This document shows, piece by piece, positions 31,113 to 43,443 of a DNA stretch of 64,000 bases (its first letter is position 1; each line of letters begins with the position of its first letter). The translations under genes and the position numbers were made by a program. Source of the stretch: Gigaspora margarita (Eukaryota > Glomeromycota > Glomeromycetes > Diversisporales > Gigasporaceae); NCBI GenBank assembly GCA_009809945.1, contig WTPW01000596.1, positions 1 through 64,000 on the forward strand, in the 5' to 3' direction. A model generated the notes under the pieces. It was not told the origin of the DNA. It worked only from the letters and a program-made list of their open reading frames with translations, and ran no database searches.

Positions 31113-31260
31113 ATTATTTTTCTAACAATAATATTATTGAATCAAATGACAACGATACGGAGTTAAAAGAGATATACAAAGAAGATCAACATTTATGAGG
31201 ACACATGAATATATAGGGTGTTTTGCCTTAAAATGACCTATAGCAGGGTTGGCACATTTA
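31113..31260 (-). promoter_or_regulatory. Probable promoter and 5' UTR of gene B
   Basis: Matches the upstream flank of gene A over about 130 bp up to the AGGGTTGGCA element. A TATATAGG-type motif lies near 31209-31217, about 100 nt upstream of the ATG. Confidence 0.35.
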
Positions 31261-31455
31261 TTCATTGGGTGAATGGAGAATAGCTCCATTTACATTACTC
31301 CATCGAGAATAATTTCCGAATGGGAACCAATGGAAGCCAACCATTTCATTGACATGCTGTGGGGTTGGAAATTGAACCTTATTCTTTATTAGCTTTTTTC
31401 TATTGGTTCCATTAAGTTCTCCATTGTTTCCATTGGTAACTTTCTCAATAGTATA

Positions 31456-32400
31456 TCTAGAGATCTAGAGATGTGCATCATGTCATGCGTGCATGCGACC
31501 GTACATGCTCATGATGCGCACTTAAGTGCTTGTACTACGTAAAATAATAGTTAAATCTGTTTTATACTTTTCTTCGCAATCACATATATCGGGTGATTTT
31601 TAGAATACCTTAAAAATTTTGGGGTTCAAATAATATATCCTAATTATATAATGATCTGCATCTCTATACTACAAGGAAAGGATGGGGAATAAAAAAATTT
31701 TCAGGTGCCGAATAACCTTTTCATTAGATGGCTGTACCGAATAACCTACGGTGACGATGGTGATGTTTCAGGAACAGGTTTCTACCTAACAGGTTTTTGC
31801 AATTTTTTTTGTTCATTCATATATGCACGATTGCGGTGAATGACATAACGATAAATATTTTTGAAAATCATTGCATACACATGACATATACTGTTAGTTG
31901 GGTGTATCAACTAATGCAATTTGATGTATAAGCTGAGACGGGGTATGCTCCCAATAATTGCTCCAGTATTACTGCCATCAGCTGAATTCGTGATGCCACA
32001 CTGCATTAAGCAGGCTGATTTTTGAGTTGAAGCTTTAAAATGCCACAAAATGGCAGGATTCTACATAGGTTGGGAGAGTTTGGCAGATTTGTCCGTACCA
32101 TGTTGCTTATTATGTCAGATCCTAACAATTATTATTAGTGTTGGACAGTGCCTGAATAGGCAACTAATTAAAATTTTGACTTCATGTGCTGATTCACACG
32201 AGATTGGCTTATCTGCGCTCCCGATTAGGACTAATCATGGCTGTGTTTCTGGGCCTGACCAGTTCGTTTCTGGCATATCCCTGCTTAGCTATCTTTTCGA
32301 TCTGTTGATTTCTGTCAACTGACAAAAAAAAAAATCTGTAAAATTTTTATGATAAATCATGATCATTCCAAAACGTGATCAAATTGTGTGGAGGGTTGAT
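31456..32400. other. Intergenic region with a small unrecognised open frame
   Basis: From 32050 to 32322 (plus strand) an open frame of 90 codons with a Met start and many Leu/Ile/Cys is less AT-rich than its surroundings. It ends just before an A-run (32323-32334), as a retro-inserted transcript might. No family is recognised and the coding call is weak. At 31500-31560 there is a GCATGCG / GTACATGCTCATGATGC dyad. The rest is featureless. Confidence 0.3.
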
Positions 32401-32417
32401 TCAATCAATGAATTATG

Positions 32418-33490
32418 ATAATAGTTCAATAAATCGCCAGCATGAGTATGAAGTTTAATTCTTTTCACTTTAAAGATGGTATTCAAGACAATGTATGTGT
32501 AATTAACCATACTCATTTATTTGTTCAATAAATTATCAGGGTGAGTACGAAGTTTAATTCTGTTCACTTTAACGATTGTGTTTCAGTAGAATGTATGATT
32601 AATTGTAATAATTTAATCGTTCAATAAATTACCAAGATAGGGGCCTGCACGGGCCAAGCCGAAATTTAAAAACTTTAAAAATCTCACAAATTACGGACCT
32701 GGTGTGCCAAAATCATAGTAGAAGCGGGCTTAACTTTTAAACAACACATTAAATTTTATTTTGCAGGCCATACGGGCTGGCAAAAGTCCAAATTTTGAGG
32801 CCCATGCAGGTTCCTATACCAAGATGAGTATGAAGTTTATCATAATTCTGTTCGCTTTAACGATTGCGTTTCAAGACAATGTATGATTAACTGTAATTAT
32901 TTAATCATTCAATAAAATCACTAGGGTGAGTACCTTGATGTTTAATTCGGTCTTCATAATAAAGATTCCATTCCATACAAAAACATGGGCCGCAAATTGT
33001 TTTCTATTAAATTTTTAGACCATTATAAAGTTAATTCCACTAAAATTAACAAGCTCATAAAAAAATCAATTATAGCTTTCCATTAAATATAAAGCAGATA
33101 ATTTTTTTATTCGTAGTTATCGTTCAATACTTATCGGATAGATCCGGGTGATCGATGCAGAACATTGGGTAATAACGGATAACTGTGTAAAAAATAATAG
33201 AACTGGTAACGAACAAAAAAATTAATTTCACATGATTCCTAAAGAAAACTCACATTTAAACCATTCCTTACATTTATTACAACCAAATACTATAGATTAC
33301 TTATGAAATTTATCATTCATCATCAGTTTAGTCATTCGTCATTTCGTCAACTCGAAGTTGCCTGACGAAATGGTTCATCATTCATCAATGAGAATGTTTC
33401 GTCATTCATCACCAGTATGATGTTTAATCCTGTTCACTTTGATGACAATTGTTTTCGAGACGATGTATGATTAACCTTAATCTTTTTATA
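32418..33490 (+). repeat. Degenerate ~97-bp tandem repeat with CAG-GGTGAGTA junctions
   Basis: Units begin with TTCAATAAATTAYCAGGGTG near 32420, 32523, 32620 (continuing after an insertion at 32822) and 32908, with a worn copy near 33405. Shared downstream motif: GAAGTTTAATTCTGTTCAC. At the junction, two units read AG, one base, then GTGAGTA, the layout of an acceptor next to a donor; the others are mutated (ATGAGTA). The unit length resembles that of the microexon cassettes, but the sequence is unrelated and on the other strand. Confidence 0.6.
32637..32818. mobile_element. MITE with ATAGGGGCCTGCACGGGCC ends
   Basis: Inverted ends ATAGGGGCCTGCACGGGCC and GGCCCATGCAGGTTCCTAT, flanked by a 6-bp direct repeat ACCAAG. 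It interrupts one unit of the 97-bp repeat array. Confidence 0.75.
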
Positions 33491-33499
33491 ATATAAATT

Positions 33500-33860
33500 G
33501 ACTACCGGTATAATCCCTTACCGTGCCGGAGGCACGGGCTAATATGCTAGTAACTATATATATTATCGCGGTTTGTAGATCGCTGCACATAATTCACTTG
33601 AATAATCACCTGATTGTTGTCTGGTTGCGCGATTATACGATGATTTTTTTAGTGAGCATAGATATGGCTGACAAATTTTATGAATTTTTGCAATCGCGCA
33701 ATCGGACAACAATCGAGTGATATCGTGCAAAATTTTTAGAGTTGCTCTTTTTGTAGTTTCCTTATCTGTTCTAACGCAAATAGATCCTTGTATGAGTATG
33801 CAGCGATTTACAAATTTGATCATAGTTATACAACTTATATACAATCAAAATTATAATAAT
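33500..33860. mobile_element. Palindromic element
   Basis: Arms TTTGTAGATCGCTGCA (from about 33565) and TGCAGCGATTTACAAA (to about 33815), with an inner dyad GATTGTTGTC...GACAACAATC. A separate small palindrome GTGCCGGAGGCACGG sits at 33522-33537. The open frames crossing this stretch follow the palindrome and are not genes. Confidence 0.6.
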
Positions 33861-33899
33861 ATAAAATAATAAATTGTATAACAACTTTTTTTTTTATTT

Positions 33900-34380
33900 A
33901 CAGCTTTTGTCAATTTCGCAGTTGTCGCCTTCAGAGCTGCCCCTTCTAGTGTTGCCGTTTTGGAGTCTCGTCGTTCCTTTTCTCCGTTGTCACTTTTGAA
34001 GTTTATTGTCAGGGCGTATTCGTCTGATCAATAGAAAGCTATGAAAATTTTTTTTATTTATTTCTTACTAACCTTCGCTTTGACTTTCATAGCTGTTGCC
34101 AATTTTCCGTCACTTTTGGAGTTGCCTTTTCGAAATTGCGTTTTTATCGTCGCGTCTTTCGGAATACTGTTGTTGGCGTCTCTTCAGGATCATGTCTTTA
34201 GCGCATTGTTACTGGTGCTCCATTCAAGTAGTCATCATGTCTTTCGACGTATTGTTGCTGGTGTTACGCCCGAAATTGGGAGAGCAGTATGTATTACAAA
34301 TTAGCTTCGGACGTAGCACAAGTAATGAACGTTTTATTAGAGATTCGGGTTTAATGATAGTTGGACGTTAAGGAAAGTAT
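33900..34380 (+). other. Less AT-rich stretch, possible decayed gene
   Basis: An 87-codon frame (34041-34304) starts with a hydrophobic, signal-peptide-like segment and remains Leu/Val-rich. A second frame overlaps it (34096-34371). The underlying DNA contains weak ~55-bp repeats (GTATTGTTGCTGGTG-like at about 34160, 34205 and 34250), so the frames may be repeat artefacts. No family is recognised. Confidence 0.25.
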
Positions 34381-34471
34381 GATCATCAAAGAGAGTCGTA
34401 ATTGTGTATTAACCCGCGACTTCTATCTTCCTTCTTTTACGGCACTACTTCGTTTTTTACTAGCCATATTC

Positions 34472-34718
34472 CATTTGATTAAACAATTGTCTATTTTTAT
34501 ACGATTATGATCTTTCCCACTCTACACCCGATTTAGATATAATCGAAAATGAAATAATAATTATACGACAAATTATTAACATACAATTTTGCCCTCCTGG
34601 AGCCGATAACGCAAAAAAATGGATCGGTTACACGAATTTAATGGATCATTTAAATGCAAAAAATGACACCTTTAAGTTAATTTATCAACAGAGTATTGAA
34701 ATGTTTCTTCTTCAATAG
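34472..34718 (+). pseudogene. Unrecognised coding-like fragment
   Basis: An 80-codon open frame without a Met start, ending in TAG at 34716-34718. Its composition is protein-like: an acidic start, then a block with GADNAKKWIGYTNLMDHL and a YQQSIEMF helix. It looks like an exon or a gene fragment. I cannot name the family. No continuation is obvious upstream. Confidence 0.35.
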
Positions 34719-34739
34719 TAAACTCTGAGATGTTTAATT

Positions 34740-36110
34740 ATGGCGCAAGTGTAGTTAATGTTTTTAACTGGGTGAGCTTAATTGTAAAGTATCGATTACC
34801 TCTTAATGTATGTGCGAATCTCGCACATACTAGCCTTTCGAAATTAGATGTTTTCAACAGAGATTGTACACTAAAGAATAAAAGATACTTTACTAGAGAA
34901 AATCGGAATTGATGGACGAATAAAAGCATTCATTGTTTGGTGTTTATCTCTAATTTTACTTGCAATATGTACGTATAACAAAAAAACATATAAAGTATCT
35001 AATACGATATACAATGCATTCATAAAAAAACATATAGCGATAGTATACATAAAAAAAAAGCATATTAATATGTAGAAATTTACTGTATTAAGATGCAATC
35101 AATTTCCTCATTTTCAATTACATGTCTAAAACTTTTACTTAACAAGCAAAAATTGCAATTATTACGTCATTAATTGGATTCAATTTTTTTAAATGTTAAT
35201 TTTAATTGATTGCAATTTTTTATGCATATAATACAATTTAATTGCAATTAATTGTTCGGTAGGCCTGCCCCTTATTCTAAATTTGTAAATTCAGTCTATG
35301 TAGAAATATTGTTCGAATTTTTTGCGCAATATCATACGTGTTGTGTTAAAATAACGCACATACGTTTACAGGTTTTTCTTGAATCCAACCCGTACCACAA
35401 TCTATATGCATGTAAATTAATATTTGTCGAAATTAAAATTACGTCTTGGCGTAAAATTTAAATCAAATCGTTTTTTTTTTTTTTGAAAAAGTTCACATGA
35501 AAGAAAGAAAAAATACTTTGTAATATCCCAAAAATTGGATGCTCCCACTTTTCCCTGCATCCCCTTCTTTTCCGTATTTCTACTTATTGACTATAGGATC
35601 GCAGAATGAAAGAATTAAACACAACATCATGTAATATAATTTGCATAAATCTCCGCATATGCATCCAATTTTGTTTTTTTTCTGATTATTCATTTTAGAT
35701 GCAATAACCACAACCTTTATGAATTTATAACCTGTTTATTTACACGTTGCTAACGTTAACAAATTTAAAACAAATACGAACTCAAACCATCGAACACGTT
35801 AAAGATTTTACAAAAAGGATGACTATATGTCAATCATCAAGTTTACACGGATTTTGACTAACATTTAATGAATTATAAAAGAGAAGATCTATTTACAAAT
35901 GGGGCAAACTAATCGGGAAATTCGAATTTCTAATGTCACAATTTCGAATTGTACACTTAAACTAAAATTTTTTGAAAGTCTCTTATTGTTACACCAATTT
36001 CCTTCTTTAAGGCAATTTCTTTTGTGAAATAAAAATTTTTACTTTCAAGATAATATGTATTTTTTTTACTTATTCCTCCCAATTTCGTTTTTAATAACAG
36101 TATCGTAACT
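34740..36110. other. AT-rich intergenic DNA, no gene recognised
   Basis: Short overlapping frames occur on both strands, but none has a convincing composition. 35945-36110 repeats 15600-15790. Confidence 0.5.
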
Positions 36111-36189
36111 ATTAAGGAGGGAGAATGTATACGTTTAACCGATTTAACTCTAATAGTTAGTTACTAGAAGATAAGTTTCTGATTTACTT

Positions 36190-36429
36190 GAATAAAGGTT
36201 CCTTCAGCACTTCTTCGGTAAAACGAAAGAAACTTTATTAATTTTATTAGGAAATCAGGGGACTCTATATCCTTTATCAGATGAAAAGCAACGTCTTTGG
36301 AAGTACAGGATCAAGAAAGAAACACAAGCAGCACTAGCGAGCAGAAAAGTAAAAGATAAGGAAAAAGCCTTATTGAAACGACATTCTTTAAAATGTAATT
36401 TTTGTGTGACAGACAGTACTATTTATTAG
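36190..36429 (+). pseudogene. Unrecognised coding-like fragment (Lys/Arg-rich end)
   Basis: About 80 codons open from just after a TAA to TAG at 36427-36429, without a Met. It contains GNQGTLYPLSDEK followed by a basic helix (RIKKETQAALASRKVKDKEK) and a CNFC pair near the end. It could be a last exon or a fragment; the family is not identified. Confidence 0.35.
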
Positions 36430-36552
36430 TTCGATTGTTAATAAAGAGCGTCATATGACGTCCCCGGACTCCTAAAACTTCGGGGTTTAAAAAAAAAAAA
36501 AAAAGCAACGTTATTTAGAGTTATAATACATCGGAACGTTAACATGCTTAAG

Positions 36553-36621
36553 TTAACACACATATAGATATTAACACATATAGGTGTTAACACATATAGG
36601 TGTTAACACATATAGATGTTA
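36553..36621. repeat. 16-bp tandem repeat, about 4 copies
   Basis: Units of TTAACACATATAGGTG with small changes (the first and last have GAT for GGT). Confidence 0.85.
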
Positions 36622-36714
36622 ATAGGCATATGTGTTATTAAGTTCGGCATATGAGCTCGATTGATGTGCTAATGTGATAATACAGAGGTAGATTGGACAT
36701 CGAATTGCCACATT

Positions 36715-36975
36715 TCCTTATTTAGGTGACCTATGTTTTTTTTATTTAATTAAAATTTGGGTAAGAGTTAGTTAGGAGCTAGGATTAGGAATATCTTATA
36801 GGTAAAATTGCCTTCCCGACATTTTTTATTAACGCTCCGAGACAGGTTTAGACACTCGTTTCTTGTATTTTTGGTAGGTTTCCCTTTTTTTCTTTGTTTT
36901 TGTATTGTCTGGGCTGATTCGTGACGATTAAATTTACAATTTGATTGGCTGTCAGTCACATGAAGGTGTGGCTTT
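36715..36975. repeat. Relative of the 14203-14467 MITE
   Basis: The section 36750-36880 (GGTAAGAGTTAGTTAGGAG, CGACATTTTTTATTAACG, AGACAGGTTTAGACA) corresponds to 14240-14370. A 63-codon minus-strand frame across it is incidental. Confidence 0.5.
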
Positions 36976-36980
36976 AAGAG

Positions 36981-37081
36981 GTCCAGGATTATGCGATACG
37001 ATGAGGTAAATTATGCGGGGCGAACTGAGGTTGATTATGCGATGGATGCGAAATAATTTAAAATTATGCGATCGATTATGC

Positions 37082-37113
<32 letters not shown>

Positions 37114-37688
37114 CAGCGTCCTGCTTTGGCCGCTTGGTTTTTATTAATAATTAATGATATTTATTACATAGATGAGCGTACAACTAGCCACACCTGCAAC
37201 TTTTGGTTGCCTATTTAAGTAGTCACCTTAGGGTTCTACACTAGCTGTCATACCTGCAACCCACATACTGGCATTGCCTATTTAAACCCTCTGGTTCATG
37301 CTTCGCCTATCAATTTTTACCTGTTTTTTCCAAATGTTATTTAGTATTACATGGTTTTTTAATACCCATACGGCCTTACGATTATGCGATTTTATTATTG
37401 TACGCTATATATAATTAGTCCATTCTTTTGAATGTTTCGGACATTTGCCCAAAATTTACTGCAACTATGCTCGTAATTTAAGTTCATTCATTTTCTACTT
37501 TGGAACTTTGGAACTTAATTTCTGCCATCCACCCATATTACAAATTTAAAGCATTGACGAATAAAGTTAACATACTTCAACAATCAATCAGATTTTATTC
37601 ACATGATTTATGCTTTTTTTTGCTCGATTATGCGAAGCATATGCGATGTGAAAATTTGGTAAATTATGCGCATAGCATAATCCTGGAC
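36981..37688. mobile_element. Non-autonomous element with GTCCAGGATTATGC ends
   Basis: Inverted ends GTCCAGGATTATGC and GCATAATCCTGGAC. Both subterminal parts are full of ATTATGCGA motifs, and a long T-run occupies about 37085-37113. No coding capacity is recognised. Confidence 0.7.
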
Positions 37689-37699
37689 ACCCTAACGGG

Positions 37700-39600
37700 T
37701 CCCCTTATTTAGTAAAGTAAATCTTACTCCAAGTCAGCGACGATGATTTACTACGATGACTAAGACCAAATTCTGGGTTAAACTCCTGTGATGTGATGTG
37801 CTGTTTTGTCAGTGCATTCTGTGTAATTCTGTGACAAAAATATCGATTTCTGCGTAATTATGTGTTAGTTTTTGCACCTTTATTGTTGGTGGTTAGGCTT
37901 GTTAATTTAAATGATATATTGTATTTTCGCGAAATAACGCGCGGGTTAAATTATGAATTTTGGCCTAAATTAAGCTTAATTCGGGCCATTATTCGAAATA
38001 ACGCCCATGCCCGTTATTTCGCAAAAATACGGGTATGGATATATTTTATAAATTTTTTAAAGAAAGCTATAAAATTAAAATCTAAATATTAAGGCTCCGA
38101 ACCTCAATTGTTCCTGTTCCCTAGTATAATCAAAATTATATTTTATATCGAAACTGTGATCAATATGATATAATCAATTCTTAAGGTAATATCTAGCTAG
38201 AAAATAAAATAAAGCAACATTATCCTCTTTACATTTTCTAAATGAAATTTAAACGCCATTTAGCCATTATCAAGAGATTATATTAAAATATGTAACAACT
38301 TCTAAGCAATGATTGATTCGAACGTGTCTTGAAAGCGAATTCAGTTTAGATCTTTAAATGGGTTATGACAATTCAATCTATATTCAATAAAATAAATGAG
38401 AATAATTAAATGTTAAATTTATAGCAAAAGAATTTTGGCATTGAGTTTATGTAGATAATAACGTGAATTCCAACAATCAAATTTCTAAGTTTGATTTTGT
38501 CAATAGTCTTAAATCACAATTCAAAATTTTCAAAATAAGATACTTCAAAGGTTTTAGTGAAAGGAAAAAAACATAGATATATAACCTATATGAAATAACA
38601 AAAATTTTTTGTTATAATAAAGAATACTAATTATATTGTAAGATACAAGTGTTAGCTTAGAAGTGAAAACTATCTTTTTTCATAAAGCATATAGATCATA
38701 AATTTTATATGTGCTGTAACTTGCAAATCCCTTTATTAAATCATTACCTTGAAAATTTTTTGATATTACATTTGACCGATAGTGCATTTAATTTCACGTT
38801 TACGCTAAATTTTTCGTGCGGGTCCAAAATTATATCCCTGACGCTTAATTTTCCACATAAATGTTAAATTATCAATATGAACTAAATTTTTGACGCAGAC
38901 GGTGTACAAATTTAAAATGTATAAGACCTTTGAATTAAATAAGCGACAGAAGTCCACATCCATTGTCTAAATAATAAAATATAAAAGTTATGATACTTAT
39001 CTGAATTGCCCTGTTGAAAATGACTTTAACATAATAAACCTTTCATAACCCAATTCAACAGACCGAATTTACTTTAACCTCAAAATGTTATTATTATACT
39101 TGAATTTTTATCATGGTTAGAGTTAGACTGTCCAATTACCTTTATTTCATATTGTTTTCTCAATTAACTGTTACAGTAATATTAGAGAGAAAGTGCGTAT
39201 TACGAGAGTTTCTGAATAGAAATGAATGAACGTAAAATATGAGCATGTTTGAATTAGTTGTAATTTGACATTTTAAATATGGAAAATAGTAGCCTGTATA
39301 TGTGCTGTTATACTAAATGCAGTTTTATTTTATTATTATTGCTGATTTGTAGAATGTTTATTGTTATTTAAAACTAAAATGAAAATTGGCATCCTTTGTT
39401 TATCTCAATTAAAAAAAATAAAACCAGCCAATTAGCATTCAGTATTATTCTAATAGACCGGACTGGGTATTACCTAAGCGGACCTTTGTGTGGATCTGAA
39501 ACCATATCAATTCTGATATCATGGGTTTGAACTCAGTCTGTCAATGGACGGACTCAGATCTTTTGCAGTACACTACAATATAGTATATATAGTACATGAA
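37700..39600. other. Intergenic DNA with an inverted repeat partner and a tRNA-like stretch
   Basis: 38255-38645 is the inverted partner of 16370-16840. Near 39460-39545 (plus strand) a stretch resembles a tRNA-derived SINE head: CCTAAGCGG as a possible A box and GGGTTTGAACTC as a possible B box about 50 nt later. It is weak and no tail was found. The remainder shows nothing. Confidence 0.4.
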
Positions 39601-39692
39601 ATTTAAAAACTTCAATATCTTGATATGAATCAGTCAGTGTCCCCTTTGAGGTTCAGTTTGATATTTGATATCACTACTGTAGAAGCTGTTGT

Positions 39693-39994
39693 AGGACCCC
39701 GGACATCTTTCATATAGGTCATAACTGGGTTTTGGCCAATTTTGATCTAATTTGCTGAAAATAACAAAACTATATTTTGTTAAATAATTTTTGATCCAGT
39801 GATCAAAATTGAATCAACTTTTTTTTGTTAGATATGCCTCACTAAGAGCTTCATTTTAAAAAAAAAAGTTCATTTAAATTGGACCAATGGATGCCAAGAT
39901 AATTGCTAAAAACTGGGTTTTTGTTTCTTAAATTTTGGGGGGTTTTTGCTAAAATGCATAATGTATGATCTCTGTACTAGATGTCCAGGGTCCT
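39693..39994. mobile_element. hAT-type MITE with 8-bp target duplication
   Basis: Terminal inverted repeats AGGACCCCGGACATCT and AGATGTCCAGGGTCCT (15 of 16 matching), flanked by a perfect 8-bp duplication GCTGTTGT at 39685-39692 and 39995-40002. It is 302 bp with no coding capacity. The 8-bp duplication fits mobilisation by a hAT transposase. Confidence 0.85.
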
Positions 39995-40562
39995 GCTGTT
40001 GTAAAAATTGCTACACAAAAATGTGTGAAAAATTTGGTCAGCATTAAAGTAGTTTAGGCTGAAGATATTCAAAATTTTTAATTTTTTTTAGAAATTAATT
40101 TTCTTATATAAAAAGATATTTTTTAAATAGGACTATGTTGTAACAGCATGATGAAAATTGGGTTTGATTGGTCAATATTTATGATCTATGTATAGATATT
40201 ACACCAAACTCAAAATTATATCATATGATAAATTGACCAATAAAAATAACAAATCATTGTCATATGATTAACTAATATACCTAATATTTGCAAAATCTTT
40301 AAAGTGACAGTGCAATCATATAATATTATATAAATCAATCTTAGCTAAACCAATTACAAATAGGGTTGTGTTATATAGTTTACAATTTTATATATAAACA
40401 TAATTTTGCTAATTTTCAAAAAATTAAATCTCATAATTTTTATCATATAACCAGTATATTTTTATTACACTATTAGAATTATTGTATAATTTGAATTTAC
40501 TAATTTGACATATCTAACCACAACTCAAGCATATTTGTCTAATTGCTGTTCTGCTATTACTA

Positions 40563-40852
40563 CTAGGGTTCCTCAAATTCAAATCAAATCAAATATTTGG
40601 TCAATTTGAATTTGATCAAATCAAATTGACCCTGATTTGAATTTGATTTGATTCAAATATTTGGATTTGAATTTGATTTGAATTTGAATTTTTAATAGTA
40701 ATTTTCAAATCAAATCAAATATTTGTCAAATCAAATCAAATTTGACCAGATTTGAATTTGATCAAATCAAATATAGTCAAATTTGAATTTGAATTTGATC
40801 AAATATTTGATTCAAATATTTGTAGATCAAATCAAATTGCGGAACCCTAATT
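40563..40852. mobile_element. MITE built of AAATCAAATTTGAATTT motifs
   Basis: Ends TAGGGTTCCTCAAATTC and its inverted counterpart TTGCGGAACCCTAA. The interior is an almost pure CAAATCAAAT / TTTGAATTTGA palindromic repeat. Confidence 0.75.
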
Positions 40853-42587
40853 ACTACAGTACCAGATAGCATATGACATCCACTCTATTCATATAGAGCA
40901 CCACTTTTTGATACTAATATAATCAATTCTAATTGGCTAATTTTGGCATAATTGAATCTAATTGGTTAATTAAACATATATATTTTCTTTTTTATATTAA
41001 ATGCCAATTTTTTACACCATTATAAACTTTAACTCTTAATAACTTAAAAAATAATAAAAATACTTTGACAAAAATGTAGTTTAACAAAAAATCTATCAAT
41101 TTGCTGAAGGGTTTTTTGATTCAACTTGTTTTAAAAAAAGTTATATAAAGAATAGTCAAAATTTTTGCTTTCTAATTGGCTATTTTTTTTCTAGAAGTTT
41201 GTATTACTTGTACAAATATATGAATATAGGGTTATAAACCCAAAATTCAGATCTGTGATCATGTATATATTAAAATAATACAGATCTAATCATTAGATTA
41301 TAAAAATTTTGGCTATAAAAATTGTATGTACAAAGTTCTTTTTCTTTAATTAATTAATTATTTATTTATTTTAGTACTTCTTTTTTATAGAAAGAATATA
41401 ATATTAACTACTAAATCAAATTTATTAGCAACTCAACTAGAATTTCTAAACTAAATTTAACTTAAGTCAACTTATTATAATATTAAAAATAGTTAGTTTA
41501 TTTTATATATTTATTTTATTTGCTTCTTTTTTTCTTTTAAGCATATATATCCTGAACCCAGACATGTTCATAAACTTTAGACTGAACTTCAAACTGAACT
41601 ACTAATCATGTTCAAGTTCAGTCAGGTTTAAAAATTTTGTATTTGAGTTCAAGTTCAAAAATTTCAAGATTTATAGTTCAAGTTCAGGTTCAATCAGGCC
41701 CAAATCTGAACCTAATAAACTAAAATAAATCTAGAAACCCTAAAATGATAGTACTATTTTGATTTATAGTTACAATTTTTACTGGCACTGCTACAATAAG
41801 GTGGAATATAGTACTATAAAAATAGAATATACAAAAATTTTGAAAAGACTTGAAAAAAGAACAAATAATATTACCAAGGAGAATAGAGTTAAGGAATCAC
41901 AAAATCCAGAAAAGATAAAATAAAACACAGAGAGCATAAATTTATTCAAAAAAGAGACAAAAAAGATGTATTAAAATTACAAAATGCATTAAAAAAATGC
42001 AAATAAATAGTAGTAAAGCATTATATAAATGCATTTTACTAACCTTCTTAGCCTTTTTTATTGTAGAGTTAAGTTAAACTACTATAGCATTTATACTTTT
42101 GTCAACTTTCACATATAAGCTAGCTAGCTTTAAATACTTGATTTTGCTTGATCTAAAAGCTTTAAAAAACCTATTATGGCATCTTTAAAAATTGCTATAT
42201 TAGGCTATAACAATTTAAATTGTTGTTTCTTATCACATGAAACAAGCAAATAGAACCTGGCTGGCTAGCAAAAAATATTATATTTAAAAAAATTTTTTAA
42301 TATAAAAATTTTTGTAAATTTTTTTTTTAAAAAATTTTATATAAAAAAATTTTTAATTTTCTAAAAAATGATCCAGCCTAGTGACAAGAAACAATTTTAT
42401 TTGTTTGCATAGCCTTATAATAAAAATTTTATAAAGATTTATAATTTATTGGCCAATTATATTCAATCTAATAATCAAAATCAATAGCCAATAAAAACTA
42501 ATTTTTATAATGCTATTGTAACTATTATCACTATCAAGTTGGAAGAGTATCAAATTAGAAGACCAGATTTAGTTAGTCAATAGTAGG
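40853..42587. other. AT-rich DNA with a TTCAAGTTCAGG repeat, no gene
   Basis: 41550-41725 is an inverted-repeat-like patch of AAGTTCAGGTT / GAACCTGAAC motifs. 42270-42360 is a run of A and T. No coding region is seen. Confidence 0.5.
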
Positions 42588-43443
42588 GGTCTTAGTGGAT
42601 CAGGTTGGGTCAGGTTTGGGCCTGACCTAGGTCAGACCCACTTGTGTCAAAACCTGACCTAGGACTGATCTGCCTTATGTCAAACCAACTTGGGTCTGCT
42701 CTGCCTCATGTCAAATCCAACCTGGATTTGACCAGGACCCCCAAATATATATAGATAGGTCTGGTTAATTATAAAATTACTAAAAATAGAAAGATTTGCA
42801 GAAAAAACCTCAAAAATAAGCAAAAAAATTACTAAAAATAAAAAAGATTGGCATAAAAACTCCCAAAAATAAGCAAACTAATACCTGACCTATCTTTGTA
42901 TATTTCAGGTCATGTCTGACCCAACCCAACCCAACCCAGGTTGAACCCAGGTCGATAATAGTTGCTATATAGTAAAGTCTAACTTTTACTATGTAAATCA
43001 GATAATCTCCGCTTAAGTAAACTTGTTTGTAAGATTAAAATGCATATACACTAAAATTTTCATCCAGATCAGAAAAAATTTTATTATTTGACTTTTAATT
43101 TTTATGTTTAACGAAAAAATTATGGTAGAATCTTTTTAAAAAATATGTTCGACGAAGGTAAAAATTAAAAGTCAAATAATAAAAGTTCTTCAATTGGGAT
43201 AAAAATTTCTGAGTATATGCATTTTGTTTTTCCAAATAAGTTTACTTAAGCAGATTTTATCGATTATATAATAAAGTTTGACTTTACTATGTAGCAACTA
43301 CTTGCGATCATTAAATATAATCTGATTTGGGTTCTGACCCGACCTGGGTCTGACCTGACCCAGGTCTGACCCAACCCGCATTTGATCTGACCCAACCTGA
43401 CCCATATTGGTTTGGGTCAGACCCAACCCATCTAAGACCTCTA
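42588..43443. mobile_element. MITE of GGTCAGGTTGGGTC motifs with a second palindrome nested inside
   Basis: Outer ends AGGGGTCTTAGTGGATC and GATGGGTT...TAAGACCTCTAG. The arms are saturated with GACCTGACCCAACC-type repeats. Nested at about 42945-43318 is another palindrome (GTTGCTATATAGTAAAGTC at left, GACTTTACTATGTAGCAAC at right), whose family recurs at 56150-56510 and in pieces near 62300-62440 and 63345-63400. Confidence 0.75.
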
